The notes below the pieces were generated by a model that had not been told where the DNA came from, did no database searches, and saw nothing but the letters and a program-made list of their open reading frames with translations. This document shows positions 1 through 8,891 of a stretch of 44,803 bases of DNA, piece after piece. The position numbers and the translations under genes are program-made. The stretch is from a virus, in the IMG/VR virus record IMGVR_UViG_3300029952_000052, positions 1 through 44,803 of that record, one strand, 5' to 3'. How positions within the stretch are numbered: position 1 is the first letter of the stretch; the number at the start of each line of letters is the position of its first letter.

Positions 1-1371
1 TTCAATTTTGTTGGAAATATCAACCTAACCGGAGCACTGACCTACTCAGGTCCAATTGTCAATACTTACAGGCAGACCCAAAATGGAGGAGCTTACCTTG
101 CTGGGTGGGCGGGTGATAACGGATGCCCGGCTGGTCCGTACAACGTCATGGGTCTGGAGTTCGGAGTTCCTCCGACATTCGCCACTGTGGGTAAGGATAA
201 GTGCGGTGCGCTCAACATTGTGAATGGCGAGGCTCCTACTGAGTTCCGAATGGGCGACGAGTACGGTTATGGTGCTGGTGTAATGGGGCACGTAAGTTTC
301 AACTCTTCAGACCACGGGCCAAACTATTTTTCTAGCTGGCTGCAATCATGGATTTCCAGCGGGTCTTACGGGACTGATTACAGTCCCAACACGGTTCCTT
401 ATCAGTTTTTCCAGCAAGCAGTAGGCACGAGCACTCCGGTCAGCTATGCATGGGCGGATGAGTGGCACGTCTTCAACACACTCAAAGGATTCAAGACCCA
501 ACAGGTACAGCCTTTGCAGGCTATTCCAGTAGCGACAGGTAGCACAACAGGTGGAACTCTTGCGGCTAACCAGTACTCCTTCGTCATAACTGGCACGACC
601 ACAACAGGAGAAACTACAGCCAGCCAGACTGCCAACTGCGTAACCACAACTGGCAGCACGAGCAGCATCAGCCTGACGTGGACAGCGATGACTGGGGCGA
701 CAGGATACAAGGTCTACCCTGCCGTTGGAAACTGTGCTGGAGGGCAGGCTGGTACCGCTAATGCTGCTTTCACCGTCTCCGGCACGAGCTACACATTCAC
801 AGCCTTCACCTCTGGCTCAGTCGTCCCGCCGACTGAGAATACGACGGGGTATGGGATCGATGCCAGTGGCAACGCAACGGTGGCGAGTCTATCTGCTACC
901 AGCAATATCACAGACTCCGCCCTTACCCCCGGCAACTGTGTGCAGGCGGGTACGGGTGGGCTGCTGATTGATACTGGGGGTCCTTGCTATCCATCTACGT
1001 ATAAAGTAGCTAGGTACTGGAGTATCCCCAGTGCAACATTCTCGACTGGAACATTCCTTGGACCAATCTATTTCTACGAATTTCCGATTGGTTCAAATAC
1101 ACCTGTGACAACTCCTCTAATGGCGTCACTAACAGGCACAATTAGCTGCTCAGTGGCTCCTACTATTGGGTTATACGACCTAGGAACCTCCGCAACCACA
1201 GCATTGGGTTCTTCCGCGCTAGTCACCACTTTAGCAACTGGAACAAGTGATGGAGCATACACGGCTAGTGCGAGTTTTCTAGGGTTCCACGGTCAGCACT
1301 ACTATCGCGTGGCATTCACGGCTGGCTCCTGTACGACTGCCCCGCAGATTGATTTTACCGTAGACTGGTAG
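1..1371 (+). CDS. tail-fibre-like structural protein, C-terminal part
   Basis: The reading frame is open from the first base, so the N-terminus lies outside the window; an internal ATG at 148 is not the start. The protein is rich in Gly, Thr and Ser. A fibronectin-III-like stretch (ISLTWTAMTGATGYKVY) lies in the middle, followed by a segment typical of repetitive phage tail proteins (SGNATVASLSATSNI). The C-terminal 130 residues look like a compact beta domain. No enzymatic motif was seen. Composition and position suggest a receptor-binding or tail-decoration protein. The exact role is inferred. Confidence 0.6.
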   Translation, partial: FNFVGNINLTGALTYSGPIVNTYRQTQNGGAYLAGWAGDNGCPAGPYNVMGLEFGVPPTFATVGKDKCGALNIVNGEAPTEFRMGDEYGYGAGVMGHVSFNSSDHGPNYFSSWLQSWISSGSYGTDYSPNTVPYQFFQQAVGTSTPVSYAWADEWHVFNTLKGFKTQQVQPLQAIPVATGSTTGGTLAANQYSFVITGTTTTGETTASQTANCVTTTGSTSSISLTWTAMTGATGYKVYPAVGNCAGGQAGTANAAFTVSGTSYTFTAFTSGSVVPPTENTTGYGIDASGNATVASLSATSNITDSALTPGNCVQAGTGGLLIDTGGPCYPSTYKVARYWSIPSATFSTGTFLGPIYFYEFPIGSNTPVTTPLMASLTGTISCSVAPTIGLYDLGTSATTALGSSALVTTLATGTSDGAYTASASFLGFHGQHYYRVAFTAGSCTTAPQIDFTVDW

Positions 1372-1407
1372 GAGTTTTATAGGGGATAAATTCCACTAAA
1401 TGTGGGG

Positions 1408-1413
1408 TATTAT
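1408..1413 (+). promoter_or_regulatory. possible -10 element just upstream of 1420
   Basis: TATTAT lies 6 bases before the GTG start of the next gene. It matches the -10 of the promoter family seen elsewhere in the window, but no good -35 is found at the 16-bp spacing. If used, the transcript would start at or next to the GTG (leaderless). Confidence 0.35.
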
Positions 1414-1419
1414 AACTAG

Positions 1420-2100
1420 GTGACTCCTTCCCTGAACATTGAAGTCGAAGCCCTAGACACGCCTCTGCGAGACTTCGCGGAGTTGCGTCGTGAGTTGATT
1501 GAACAGGGACTGACCTTTGATGAGATTAGTATCCGGGCTATCCCCTACTCTCAACTCCATCTGTGTTGCATCGGCAATGCGGGAGCCGCCGCGTGTACTC
1601 CTGAGTTAGTTCAAAGCGAGAAGGCTACACGTCGCGAGAGATTTCTGAACATGGAGACCGACGACTTCAAGGAAGCGGAGACTTTCTTGAAGATAGAGCA
1701 GATGTATGATGATGTGTTGTTTGCAATTTCGAACCGCATGACCCTTCCCTACTCGACCCTCACCGACTGTCAGAAGCTGTGGGTTCGGCTAACCTGCCTA
1801 TATAATCACGTTGACAATCCCATCCAACGGATGCAGGATGTTATAGCCCTGTTTCAGCAGTGTGCGGCGAACCCCCATGGCAAGCTCCCCACGGACGTAT
1901 GCTCGGTCTACGCCGGTAAGTTCAAAGGGCTTGCCACCGTTTACCCCGGACGCATATCGGACAAGATATTCCGGGAGAAGGTTGGGGAGATGGCTGAAAC
2001 CGTGCTTCAGTTCATGTCGGACGGCGAACGCCAATTCGTTGAAAAAGAGCAGCTTCAGGACTTCTCCTGCACGTCCGATTGTTTTCGAATACTTATTTGA
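1420..2100 (+). CDS. hypothetical protein, 226 aa
   Basis: I do not recognise this protein. It starts with GTG; no Shine-Dalgarno sequence is visible, and a TATTAT box sits just upstream. It is predicted soluble, with acidic and helical stretches (FKEAETFLKIEQMYDDV) and scattered cysteines, including CC near residue 50 and a C-terminal CTSDC. It stands between the tail protein and the helicase, with a promoter region on its downstream side, so it may be its own unit. Confidence 0.6.
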   Translation: MTPSLNIEVEALDTPLRDFAELRRELIEQGLTFDEISIRAIPYSQLHLCCIGNAGAAACTPELVQSEKATRRERFLNMETDDFKEAETFLKIEQMYDDVLFAISNRMTLPYSTLTDCQKLWVRLTCLYNHVDNPIQRMQDVIALFQQCAANPHGKLPTDVCSVYAGKFKGLATVYPGRISDKIFREKVGEMAETVLQFMSDGERQFVEKEQLQDFSCTSDCFRILI

Positions 2101-2156
2101 TCCGGCTCACTAGCTTGAAAATGCAACAGGCTGGAAATTAAGTTTCAAAATACCTG

Positions 2157-2184
2157 TGCGAAACCCCGGTTTCTTCGGTATACT
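2157..2184 (+). promoter_or_regulatory. promoter upstream of the helicase
   Basis: TATACT at 2179-2184 has TGCGAA 16 bp upstream. The whole block closely resembles the one at 30132-30159 (shared CGAAACC and CGGTATACTG), which supports a real promoter. The GGAG ribosome-binding site follows at 2191. Confidence 0.6.
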
Positions 2185-2201
2185 GTTTGTGGAGAGAAGA
2201 A

Positions 2202-4046
2202 ATGACTGAGCTTCTACAGATTGCGACCCCGACCACCAAGAGCTTGAACGACAACTGGTCGCAGAACATCCGAGACCACTTCCCCTTTGACCTGATGCGT
2301 GATGCTCAGGATAAGGGTGCGGAAGCCATCCTCCGCGCCTACCGCGAGAACAAAAAGTTCATCATCATCGAAGGCCCTCCGGGAGCCGGTAAGTCTGGTA
2401 TCGGCGTCATGGCTGCTTCGTATGCCAAAACCCAGCCCTCCCCCTCCGGCAAGGAAGCGGGAGCCTACATCCTGTCCCCTCAGAAGAGCCTCACCGCCCA
2501 GTACATGAACGACTTCGGTAAGATGGGTCTGGTCGAACTCAAGGGTCGCTCGAACTACGAATGCACCGAGTTTGTGGACGAAGACAACAAGCCTGTTGAT
2601 TGCGAAATCGGCGGGATGCTCTGCAAGGAAAAGGGGGAGGATGGCGAGGGCGGCGGTTGCTCCTTCTGCCCCTACAAGGAAGCCAAGCTGGCTTTCACCC
2701 GCTCTGCCGCCAGCGTCACCAACTTCGCCTACTACCTCAACGAGACCTACCACGCTGGTCAGCTTCTCCCCCGCCGTATGCTCGTCCTTGACGAGGGTCA
2801 CAACCTAGAACAGCAGATTCTGTCGCTGGCCGACATCGTTGTTACTCGCTTCCGCTGCGACGAAGTGGGCGTCAACTTCTTCACCATGGCCGAACTGAAG
2901 GTCAAGCCCGGTCAGACCGAAAAGGGTGCGACGTGGGTACGTGATACGTACAAGGCCGCTGCCTCCGCTCTCATCATGAAGTGGGAAGCCGACCTCCGCG
3001 AGTTCAAGGAAGACCATGACACCGCCTCCGCTGCCAAGCTGGGCAAGAAGCTGAACGGCATCAAGCGGTTCGTCGGGATGATTGACCTGTTCCTCAACTC
3101 GGTCGTCAACAACCCGAAAGACTGGATTGTCTACACCGACGACACCAAGGGCTCTGACACCTACGGGTGCCTCATCATCAAGCCGCTGACGGCCACTCTG
3201 TTCGCCAACGACATCCTCTTCTCGAAGGCCGACAAGATTGTCATCATGTCCGCTACCATCGGTGGCACCGACGACCGTGGCAACGACTTCACCTTCTTCA
3301 TGCGTAACCTTGGCATCGACCCCAAGGATGCGGTCACCCTCCGCCTCCCCTGCGACTTCCCGGTTGAGAATCGCCCGGTGTTCATCAAGCCGATTGCCAA
3401 CATGTCTTCCTCTAAGGTTGGTTGCCCCAACTGCTCGACGGAAGAGAACAAGGGTGCATCTAACCGCAAGGGCTCCGGCTGCGACCGTTGCTACGGCACG
3501 GGTCAGGTTCCTTCGATTGATTACGCGATGCCTCTGGTCGCCGCCTTCCTCAGCAAGATTATGGAGCACAAGAACTACGCTGGCAAGAAAGGACTCGTCC
3601 ACACCCACAGCTACAAGGTCAACAAGTACATGTCGGAGAATCTCTCTCCTGAAAACATCGCCCGTGTGGTCACCCACACGAACGCGAAGGGAAGCCGTGA
3701 CAGTGCCATCGTCAATCACTGCGAGGCCACCAACCCTACCGTCCTCTTCTCTCCAAGTATGACGGAAGGGCTCGACCTCAAGGACGACCTGTCACGCTTC
3801 TCTGTTATCGTCAAAGTACCCTTCCCCTTCCTCGACCCGTACGTCAAGGCTCGTATGGAACGTGACTCCGAGTGGTATGCATGGCTCGTAGCTCTCGCTA
3901 TCATTCAGGGTCTCGGTCGCTCCAACCGCCACAAGGAAGACAAGGCGCACCACTACATCCTTGACTCCGCCATCCTCGCATTCCTCGCCCGTTACGAGCA
4001 CTTGTTCCCCAAGTGGTTCATGGACGCGGTAGTGCGGCCTCGCTAG
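2202..4046 (+). CDS. Rad3/XPD/DinG-like superfamily 2 DNA helicase
   Basis: An ATP-dependent DNA helicase of 614 residues. The ATG at 2202 is chosen over an upstream in-frame TTG because GGAG lies 7 bases before it. Visible motifs in order: Walker A GPPGAGKS (about residue 58), a cysteine group (C121, C134, C141, C153, C156) where Rad3/DinG helicases carry an Fe-S cluster, DEGH box (197-200), SATIGG (about 349), a second CPNC/CDRC zinc-finger-like pair (about 407-430), SPSMTEGLDL, and QGLGRSNR motif VI (about 569). The second cysteine pair, between the two helicase motor domains, is an extra. It probably acts in phage replication or recombination, together with the downstream recombination genes. 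Confidence 0.88.
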   Translation: MTELLQIATPTTKSLNDNWSQNIRDHFPFDLMRDAQDKGAEAILRAYRENKKFIIIEGPPGAGKSGIGVMAASYAKTQPSPSGKEAGAYILSPQKSLTAQYMNDFGKMGLVELKGRSNYECTEFVDEDNKPVDCEIGGMLCKEKGEDGEGGGCSFCPYKEAKLAFTRSAASVTNFAYYLNETYHAGQLLPRRMLVLDEGHNLEQQILSLADIVVTRFRCDEVGVNFFTMAELKVKPGQTEKGATWVRDTYKAAASALIMKWEADLREFKEDHDTASAAKLGKKLNGIKRFVGMIDLFLNSVVNNPKDWIVYTDDTKGSDTYGCLIIKPLTATLFANDILFSKADKIVIMSATIGGTDDRGNDFTFFMRNLGIDPKDAVTLRLPCDFPVENRPVFIKPIANMSSSKVGCPNCSTEENKGASNRKGSGCDRCYGTGQVPSIDYAMPLVAAFLSKIMEHKNYAGKKGLVHTHSYKVNKYMSENLSPENIARVVTHTNAKGSRDSAIVNHCEATNPTVLFSPSMTEGLDLKDDLSRFSVIVKVPFPFLDPYVKARMERDSEWYAWLVALAIIQGLGRSNRHKEDKAHHYILDSAILAFLARYEHLFPKWFMDAVVRPR

Positions 4047-4056
4047 GAGAATCACC

Positions 4057-4893
4057 ATGGGTTGTCTGAATTCTGATGAGAGCTTCGAACACTGGTTTGG
4101 CAACATCCACCTGAGCGGTCTGTGCAATCGCTCGTGCTACTTCTGCATCGGCCAGCACATGATGGACTTGGACAGCTACGACGTGCTGAAGACGTGGCCG
4201 CTGCCCAACCTCGATGAGTTCTCCACCCAGTTGGCGAAGAGACCGGTGAAGGAAATCTGCCTGACCGGCACCAACACCGACCCGCTGCTCTATGCTCACC
4301 ACCCGGAGTTGACGACCTACCTGCGTGCGAAGTTCCCCGGTGTGCCTCTGGCTATCCGCACGAACGCAGCGGCCTACACGCCTGAGCTACTGTCGCTCTA
4401 CGACCGTGCCAGCTTTTCTATCAGCAGCTTCAACCCGGACATCTATGTGAAGATGATGGGACAGGGCAAGCCGCCCAACATCGAACGCATCATGGCGAAC
4501 CACCCGGACATGAGCCTAAAGGTCAACGTCGTGTTGGGGCCGGAGAACCTTGGCGACGACCTTACGAAGACGCTGAACTATCTCTCTTCACTCGGCATGA
4601 AGCGTGTGAACCTGCGTGAGCCCTACGGCCAGCCTCACATCGGCGACCCGCTGGTACACTCGCCGCTGCACAAGGTAGTCTTTGGTATGCCCTGCCACCT
4701 TGTTGGCGACATGGAAGTTACATACTGGGACGTACACTACGTTGAAGTAGAGAGCGTCAACCTCTATGCCAGCGGACGTGTCAGCGAGACCTACCCAGTG
4801 ACACTGGGTCACTCTCCCAAGGGTGAAGTACATGACCAAGGCTTCTACCCGACCTCCGGGCGTATACGTGAACAATGGGTGATTCTTAAGTAA
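4057..4893 (+). CDS. radical SAM protein
   Basis: This 278-residue protein has the radical SAM 4Fe-4S signature CNRSCYFC (C23, C27, C30), followed by LTGTNTDPLL, which fits the glycine-rich SAM-binding strand. It is preceded by AGGAG overlapping the helicase stop codon. The size fits a minimal TIM-barrel radical SAM enzyme without a clear second Fe-S (SPASM) domain; later cysteines are few (one at about residue 213). It is not QueE, which has a different cysteine spacing. The substrate is unknown; a protein, tRNA or nucleotide modification is possible. The tight link to the helicase implies co-expression. Confidence 0.8.
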   Translation: MGCLNSDESFEHWFGNIHLSGLCNRSCYFCIGQHMMDLDSYDVLKTWPLPNLDEFSTQLAKRPVKEICLTGTNTDPLLYAHHPELTTYLRAKFPGVPLAIRTNAAAYTPELLSLYDRASFSISSFNPDIYVKMMGQGKPPNIERIMANHPDMSLKVNVVLGPENLGDDLTKTLNYLSSLGMKRVNLREPYGQPHIGDPLVHSPLHKVVFGMPCHLVGDMEVTYWDVHYVEVESVNLYASGRVSETYPVTLGHSPKGEVHDQGFYPTSGRIREQWVILK

Positions 4894-5189
4894 TGCGTAA
4901 GACTTCCACGCCTCGATACCCTCAACCCCGCGACGTTGCCCCGGTGAAGAGGGCTCTTGAACAGTACATCCCCATGGAGGCACCGCTGCAATACTGTATG
5001 CGGTTCTCCATCAAGAACACGCCCAACTTTCGGCTGCAATCACAGACGAATGAAATTGTGTGGTACGTAGATGTGTATAAGGGTCACTACTACCATGTAA
5101 CCATAAACAGTTCGACGGAAGTATGCCGGACTATCCCCGCGTTGGTGACCTATATGTGGCGACGGCTAGGGGTTACACCTAAACGATGA
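4893..5189 (+). CDS. hypothetical protein, 98 aa
   Basis: Starts in a TAATG overlap with the stop codon of the radical SAM gene, so translation is probably coupled. It is basic and rich in Tyr and Pro, with no family that I recognise. Its position suggests a partner of the radical SAM enzyme, but that is inference only. Confidence 0.55.
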   Translation: MRKTSTPRYPQPRDVAPVKRALEQYIPMEAPLQYCMRFSIKNTPNFRLQSQTNEIVWYVDVYKGHYYHVTINSSTEVCRTIPALVTYMWRRLGVTPKR

Positions 5190-5197
5190 AAGCGTCG

Positions 5198-5203
5198 TAT
5201 TAC
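5198..5203 (+). promoter_or_regulatory. possible -10 element close to the start codon
   Basis: TATTAC ends 5 bases before the ATG at 5209, and no Shine-Dalgarno sequence is visible. This resembles the arrangements at 1408 and 10499. A -35 is not convincing. Confidence 0.3.
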
Positions 5204-5208
5204 ACATC

Positions 5209-5907
5209 ATGGAGCCAATAGTACAACTGAAGACCCTCGATGACTTGAAGAAGGTGCTCTACCTTCAAAAGACCATCACCGCACAAGCCAAGAATGAACT
5301 ACTTTCCGTTGTTAACGAGAAGGTCCTCGACCCGGAGGCCATCGGCGACGATGCTGTCAAACAGATACGTGAGTTCATGGAGGAAGAGAGAAAGGTACTC
5401 ACGAAGTATGCCAAGTATCCTACCCTTACCGAGTATCAGTTGATGCCCAGTTCCTATGACGGCTACAAGTGGGGAGCCACCTTTGGCGTAACCCTGCTCA
5501 TCGGAGAACTCATTTTCGAACAGTTGAATAAAGCATATCCTCACTTCACTCACGTCTCTCGTCACCTCTTCCTCATCCTTCTCAGTGAACTCGACAGTCC
5601 TCAGCATGAGTACCTCATTGAACCTTTGGAAAAGGCTCTGCGTATTAAGGTCACCAGCGAGGGACAGGAAATCACCCCGGAGCAACGCAAGGAGTACATC
5701 CGAGGCATGGTCAATCAGTTCGTGGAGACCACGGTCGCCCTGTGCGAAGGCTATGGTTTGATGAAGGTGAAGAAGGGCGGAGTGGTTATCACCCCGGTAG
5801 GCAAGAGGGTTCTGCTGCATCTAGCAGACGCGGCTAGGTTTGTGGAGGATATGACTAAGGCCCACAACAAGTTCCAGATTTCAAAGCCTAAACTATCCAT
5901 GGGATGA
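5209..5907 (+). CDS. hypothetical protein, 232 aa
   Basis: I do not recognise it. It is helical and charged. The last 60 residues (GLMKVKKGGVVITPVGKR, then a long helix) have the look of a winged-helix DNA-binding fold: helix, beta wing, helix. This is suggestive only. The gene precedes another unknown gene by 12 bases. Confidence 0.6.
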   Translation: MEPIVQLKTLDDLKKVLYLQKTITAQAKNELLSVVNEKVLDPEAIGDDAVKQIREFMEEERKVLTKYAKYPTLTEYQLMPSSYDGYKWGATFGVTLLIGELIFEQLNKAYPHFTHVSRHLFLILLSELDSPQHEYLIEPLEKALRIKVTSEGQEITPEQRKEYIRGMVNQFVETTVALCEGYGLMKVKKGGVVITPVGKRVLLHLADAARFVEDMTKAHNKFQISKPKLSMG

Positions 5908-5919
5908 GCGGGAGTACCT

Positions 5920-6726
5920 TTGCCAGACATCAAGAAAAAGAAGGACAACAAATTCAGACCGGGCCGACTGGTGTCAGAATTTAACCCTGTCCCGGTTCTG
6001 TTGTCTCAAAAGACTTACAATCGTTACAATATTCTTGTAGGCGAAGACAGACCACAGGAGCGTCTTGCTGAGCAGGTACTCGGAGTCTACTGTCAACAGG
6101 CTGATACCCTCAGCGATTCCGACATGCTGGTGGATGACCAGCCCAAGTTGTTCCGGGTGTTTTCCGCCAAACACGTCACTCTCTCGCCTCAGGTTAAGGA
6201 TATGACATCGTTCTGGTCACTCGACCCTATCGAGAAGGGCTCAGCCGGGGCGAACGCTATTGTACGGTACGCCGCTACTCTCCTCGACGTGGACAAGCCG
6301 TCCAAGGACGTTGTAGAGAGGCTGGCAGACCACTTGGCTACGTCAGGTACCATCGAGGACATCCGCGTAGCTCTGTGGACGGCTGTGTGGCATCTAACCG
6401 GACCTCCAATACCTGAAGGTAAGCGGTGGCCGCAGCCATGGGAAGACCGAGTACTGTGGTTCCAGATTCCCGGAGTACAGCCGGAGTATCGTCTGAACAG
6501 CCTGTACCTAGACCTTACAGCGTACACCCTGTCAATTGCTGATGAAGAATCTACCCTCAAGAAGGCTGGGTTGCGTATTTCCCCATCTAAGCTCAAGTTC
6601 TTCAAAAAACTGAAGTTAGACTACACTAAAGTGCATGACACCATCGAGCTACTTGACCTCTGGCGCACAAAGCGGACTGACCCTTTTATTTGTGCTTTTC
6701 GTATCTCTAACCTATGGAAACCGTAG
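5920..6726 (+). CDS. hypothetical protein, 268 aa
   Basis: Starts with TTG at 5920, 5 bases after GGAG. The N-terminus is lysine-rich (PDIKKKKDNK). No catalytic motif or membrane segment was recognised. It shares a transcription unit with 5209 and ends at the promoter of the secreted protein that follows. Confidence 0.6.
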   Translation: MPDIKKKKDNKFRPGRLVSEFNPVPVLLSQKTYNRYNILVGEDRPQERLAEQVLGVYCQQADTLSDSDMLVDDQPKLFRVFSAKHVTLSPQVKDMTSFWSLDPIEKGSAGANAIVRYAATLLDVDKPSKDVVERLADHLATSGTIEDIRVALWTAVWHLTGPPIPEGKRWPQPWEDRVLWFQIPGVQPEYRLNSLYLDLTAYTLSIADEESTLKKAGLRISPSKLKFFKKLKLDYTKVHDTIELLDLWRTKRTDPFICAFRISNLWKP

Positions 6727-6732
6727 TATTAT
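6727..6732 (+). promoter_or_regulatory. -10 element upstream of the secreted barrel-like protein
   Basis: TATTAT ends 32 bases before the ATG at 6765. It lies right at the stop codon of the previous gene. The -35 is weak. Confidence 0.4.
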
Positions 6733-6764
6733 AGAGGATGGGTCAACTGACCTTTGGAGATGTT

Positions 6765-7388
6765 ATGAAGCGTATCGCTTTGATGTTTGCAGCAGTTCTT
6801 ACCCTTGCAGCAATGACCGTAGGCTCCGCCTCAGCACAGAATGGTGTGTTCGCACCGTATGCAACCGCTGGCGTTAGTGTTCAGAGTGGTGCTGTCGTAA
6901 ACAAGACCAACCCGAACTTCGCAGTAGGTGGTGGTATCGAGTCCAGCAGCAAGTATCTCTTGCTCGACGCCAATACGACCTACAATACCGCCAACAACGT
7001 CGTGACCAGCAACGGCTATACTGTCAACACTCAGGCAAGCGCATACCTCAAGTTGACCAAGGTTCTGGTCGGTGTCGGAGTGGACTCATCCATCACCAAC
7101 CTTACCCCCACCACGGCAGAGAAGGCGTTAAAGTCAGTATCCACTCAGAGCTTCCACCCGTTCATCGGCGTCGGCTACCAAACCTCGAAGCTGCGTGTTG
7201 AGGGAGCCTACCTGCTCCCGGCGAAGGATGCGGTCAACAACGAGCGTATCGCAAACGGCATCGCAGAGGTCTTCCTCGCCAAGCATGTTCGGGCGACTGG
7301 ATCATTGGTTCTCGACAGCGCGGTATCTACCGGTAACCCCCGTCAGTTGTCGGTCGGTGCCGGTGTTGGGCTGAAGTTTGTTCTGTAA
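6765..7388 (+). CDS. secreted outer-membrane beta-barrel-like protein
   Basis: The N-terminus is a clear Sec signal peptide: MKR, a hydrophobic core of Ala, Leu and Val, then SASA before QNG, where signal peptidase I would cut (about residue 25). The ATG at 6765 is preferred over one at 6738 because GGAG lies 9 bases upstream. The mature 180 residues alternate polar and hydrophobic positions and are rich in Gly, Thr and Ser (FAVGGGIESSS, SVGAGVGLKFVL), as in small outer-membrane porin-like barrels. It could alter the host surface, as lambda Lom or exclusion proteins do, but function is inferred. It is flanked by its own promoter and terminator. Confidence 0.7.
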   Translation: MKRIALMFAAVLTLAAMTVGSASAQNGVFAPYATAGVSVQSGAVVNKTNPNFAVGGGIESSSKYLLLDANTTYNTANNVVTSNGYTVNTQASAYLKLTKVLVGVGVDSSITNLTPTTAEKALKSVSTQSFHPFIGVGYQTSKLRVEGAYLLPAKDAVNNERIANGIAEVFLAKHVRATGSLVLDSAVSTGNPRQLSVGAGVGLKFVL

Positions 7389-7418
7389 CTAGAAGACCAG
7401 AAATACATATCGTGGTTG

Positions 7419-7449
7419 AAACGCTCACCCTTCGGGGTGAGCGTTTTGT
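7419..7449 (+). terminator. Rho-independent terminator
   Basis: A 12-bp perfect stem (7419-7430 with 7435-7446) with a TTCG tetraloop, followed by a T-rich tract. It ends the unit of the secreted protein. Confidence 0.92.
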
Positions 7450-7518
7450 TTTGCCATAAATACTGATGAAATCTCACTATCAAACTAATGGTATAAGCAG
7501 TCTTTTTGAGGGATTAGA

Positions 7519-7851
7519 ATGGCAAATTCGCGTGTAGGTCGGGAACTATTGGTAGCTCGGGTGCAAAAGACCCTTAACTTATCAACCAAGAAAGAAGCGG
7601 AGGAGTTACTTAAGAAGATCATCGTCTGCATTGAAGAGACCTTGATTGACAACCTCGACAACGATAAGTTCTCCATGAAACTAAATAGCTTCGGCAAGTT
7701 TAGCATTCATCATAAACCCGGCATTCTGAGAAATATCCCCTTTACGGGGGAGACAAAGATGACCGAGGACAAACGTAAGGTACGATTTGTGGCACTGGGG
7801 AACCTTCGTAGATTAGAGAGGAAAGAGGGTGCCCGGAGTACCTCAGCATAG
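7519..7851 (+). CDS. HU/IHF-family DNA-binding protein
   Basis: A 110-residue protein with the length and pattern of HU/IHF: an N-terminal helical dimerisation part (KEAEELLKKIIVCIEETL), then FSMKLNSFGKFSIHHKPG in the position of the conserved core strand, and a basic arm and C-terminus (KRKVRFVALGNLRRLERK). HU proteins bend and compact DNA. Preceded by GAGGG. It may package, or assist recombination on, phage DNA. The usual arm proline is weakly conserved. Confidence 0.75.
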   Translation: MANSRVGRELLVARVQKTLNLSTKKEAEELLKKIIVCIEETLIDNLDNDKFSMKLNSFGKFSIHHKPGILRNIPFTGETKMTEDKRKVRFVALGNLRRLERKEGARSTSA

Positions 7852-7886
7852 GTTGGGCTATACAAAGAAATGTTTTAAGTATGCGG

Positions 7887-7914
7887 TTCAAACTGTGCTT
7901 TACGACAGTATTAA
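7887..7914 (+). promoter_or_regulatory. promoter of the putative SSB gene
   Basis: TTCAAA at 7887-7892 and TATTAA at 7909-7914 are separated by exactly 16 bp, like the other promoters of this window. The transcript leader would be about 65 nt. Confidence 0.5.
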
Positions 7915-7984
7915 AACCGTAGAGCAGTAAAGACACTCGCAAATAATAAACTAATCCACTCGAAACGAAAGGTATCACAGTCAT

Positions 7985-8812
7985 ATGGCAAAGTTTGATG
8001 ATGAACTGGATGTACTTCCTACGTCGAAGCCCACTTCGACCGCCTCCACCGCAGCAGCAACCACCGCCGTCGAAGTTGAAGACGATGGTGAGATTGCAAC
8101 TCCTACACCGGCAGCAAAGGCTCAGCACGTTGTGACTGAAACCGATGATGTCGTACAGAGCGTCAAGTTCGGCGACTCGAAGATTATGGCGAAGGGCGAC
8201 GGGCTCAATCGCATTCGTGCAGAGAAGGGCAAGGTTGTTCGCTTCGCTCTCCTCAACTTCATCGACCCGTATTCGGCGAAGTCTCACTTCGTTGACACCA
8301 AGGATAAGAAGGGTACGTTCCTCTGCCTCCCGGCGAAGAAGGATGAGATTCCCTACTGCTGCACCAAGATGGAAGAAGAGGGTATGCTCCACGTTGTCGC
8401 CCTCGCTGTCTTGTACACCAACGCAGACCAGAAGACTGGCAAGTACACCATCGCCGGTCAGCCGATTGAATGGGAAGTCGGTTACGTTGACCTCTCCCGT
8501 TCGAACTACCGCTCCGTGTCCAATCTCGCACCCGAGGATTCTTCGGTGTTCGACATTGACCTTGTGATGAGCAAGAAGGACAACGGCATCGGCTACGAGT
8601 TCGTGCTCTGCGCGACCAAGGCGAAGTGGAAGCTGAACCCCGCTCTCGCTGAGGAAGTGGAAGAAGCGGCCAAGAAGTACGTCAATGACGGCGGCAAGAA
8701 GCTGAAGAACAAGCTCGGTCGTAGCATCACTCTGAACGAGTGGAAGCTGATGCTTGCTGGTCAGGCCAAGTCCGGCGCGGAAGCCTCTTTGGATGACATC
8801 GAGGACCTGTAG
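7985..8812 (+). CDS. putative single-stranded DNA-binding protein
   Basis: A 275-residue protein: a low-complexity Ser/Thr/Ala-rich N-terminus (1-55), a core with a CLPAKKDEIPYCC segment that may bind metal, and an acidic tip ending DDIEDL. Acidic C-terminal tails that recruit partners are typical of phage and bacterial SSBs (T4 gp32, E. coli SSB). Codon use is the optimised pattern of highly expressed genes here, and it has its own promoter and terminator, which suits an abundant protein. The family is not certain; it could be another abundant replication protein. Confidence 0.5.
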   Translation: MAKFDDELDVLPTSKPTSTASTAAATTAVEVEDDGEIATPTPAAKAQHVVTETDDVVQSVKFGDSKIMAKGDGLNRIRAEKGKVVRFALLNFIDPYSAKSHFVDTKDKKGTFLCLPAKKDEIPYCCTKMEEEGMLHVVALAVLYTNADQKTGKYTIAGQPIEWEVGYVDLSRSNYRSVSNLAPEDSSVFDIDLVMSKKDNGIGYEFVLCATKAKWKLNPALAEEVEEAAKKYVNDGGKKLKNKLGRSITLNEWKLMLAGQAKSGAEASLDDIEDL

Positions 8813-8840
8813 TCCCTAAACCTTTTCAACTAACACAGAG

Positions 8841-8864
8841 GGGGAGCCGTTTGGCTCCCCTTTT
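8841..8864 (+). terminator. Rho-independent terminator
   Basis: GGGGAGCC pairs with GGCTCCCC around a GTTT loop, followed by TTTT. A TATACT box begins 2 bases later (8867-8872) and may be the -10 for the Nudix gene. Confidence 0.9.
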
Positions 8865-8891
8865 GCTATACTCTGTAACTGGAGGCTTCAA

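Noticed and set aside
2214-3719. Long reverse-strand frames opposite the helicase
   Set aside because: Frames mirror codon-3 bias of the + strand gene and show no protein-like motifs or ribosome-binding sites.
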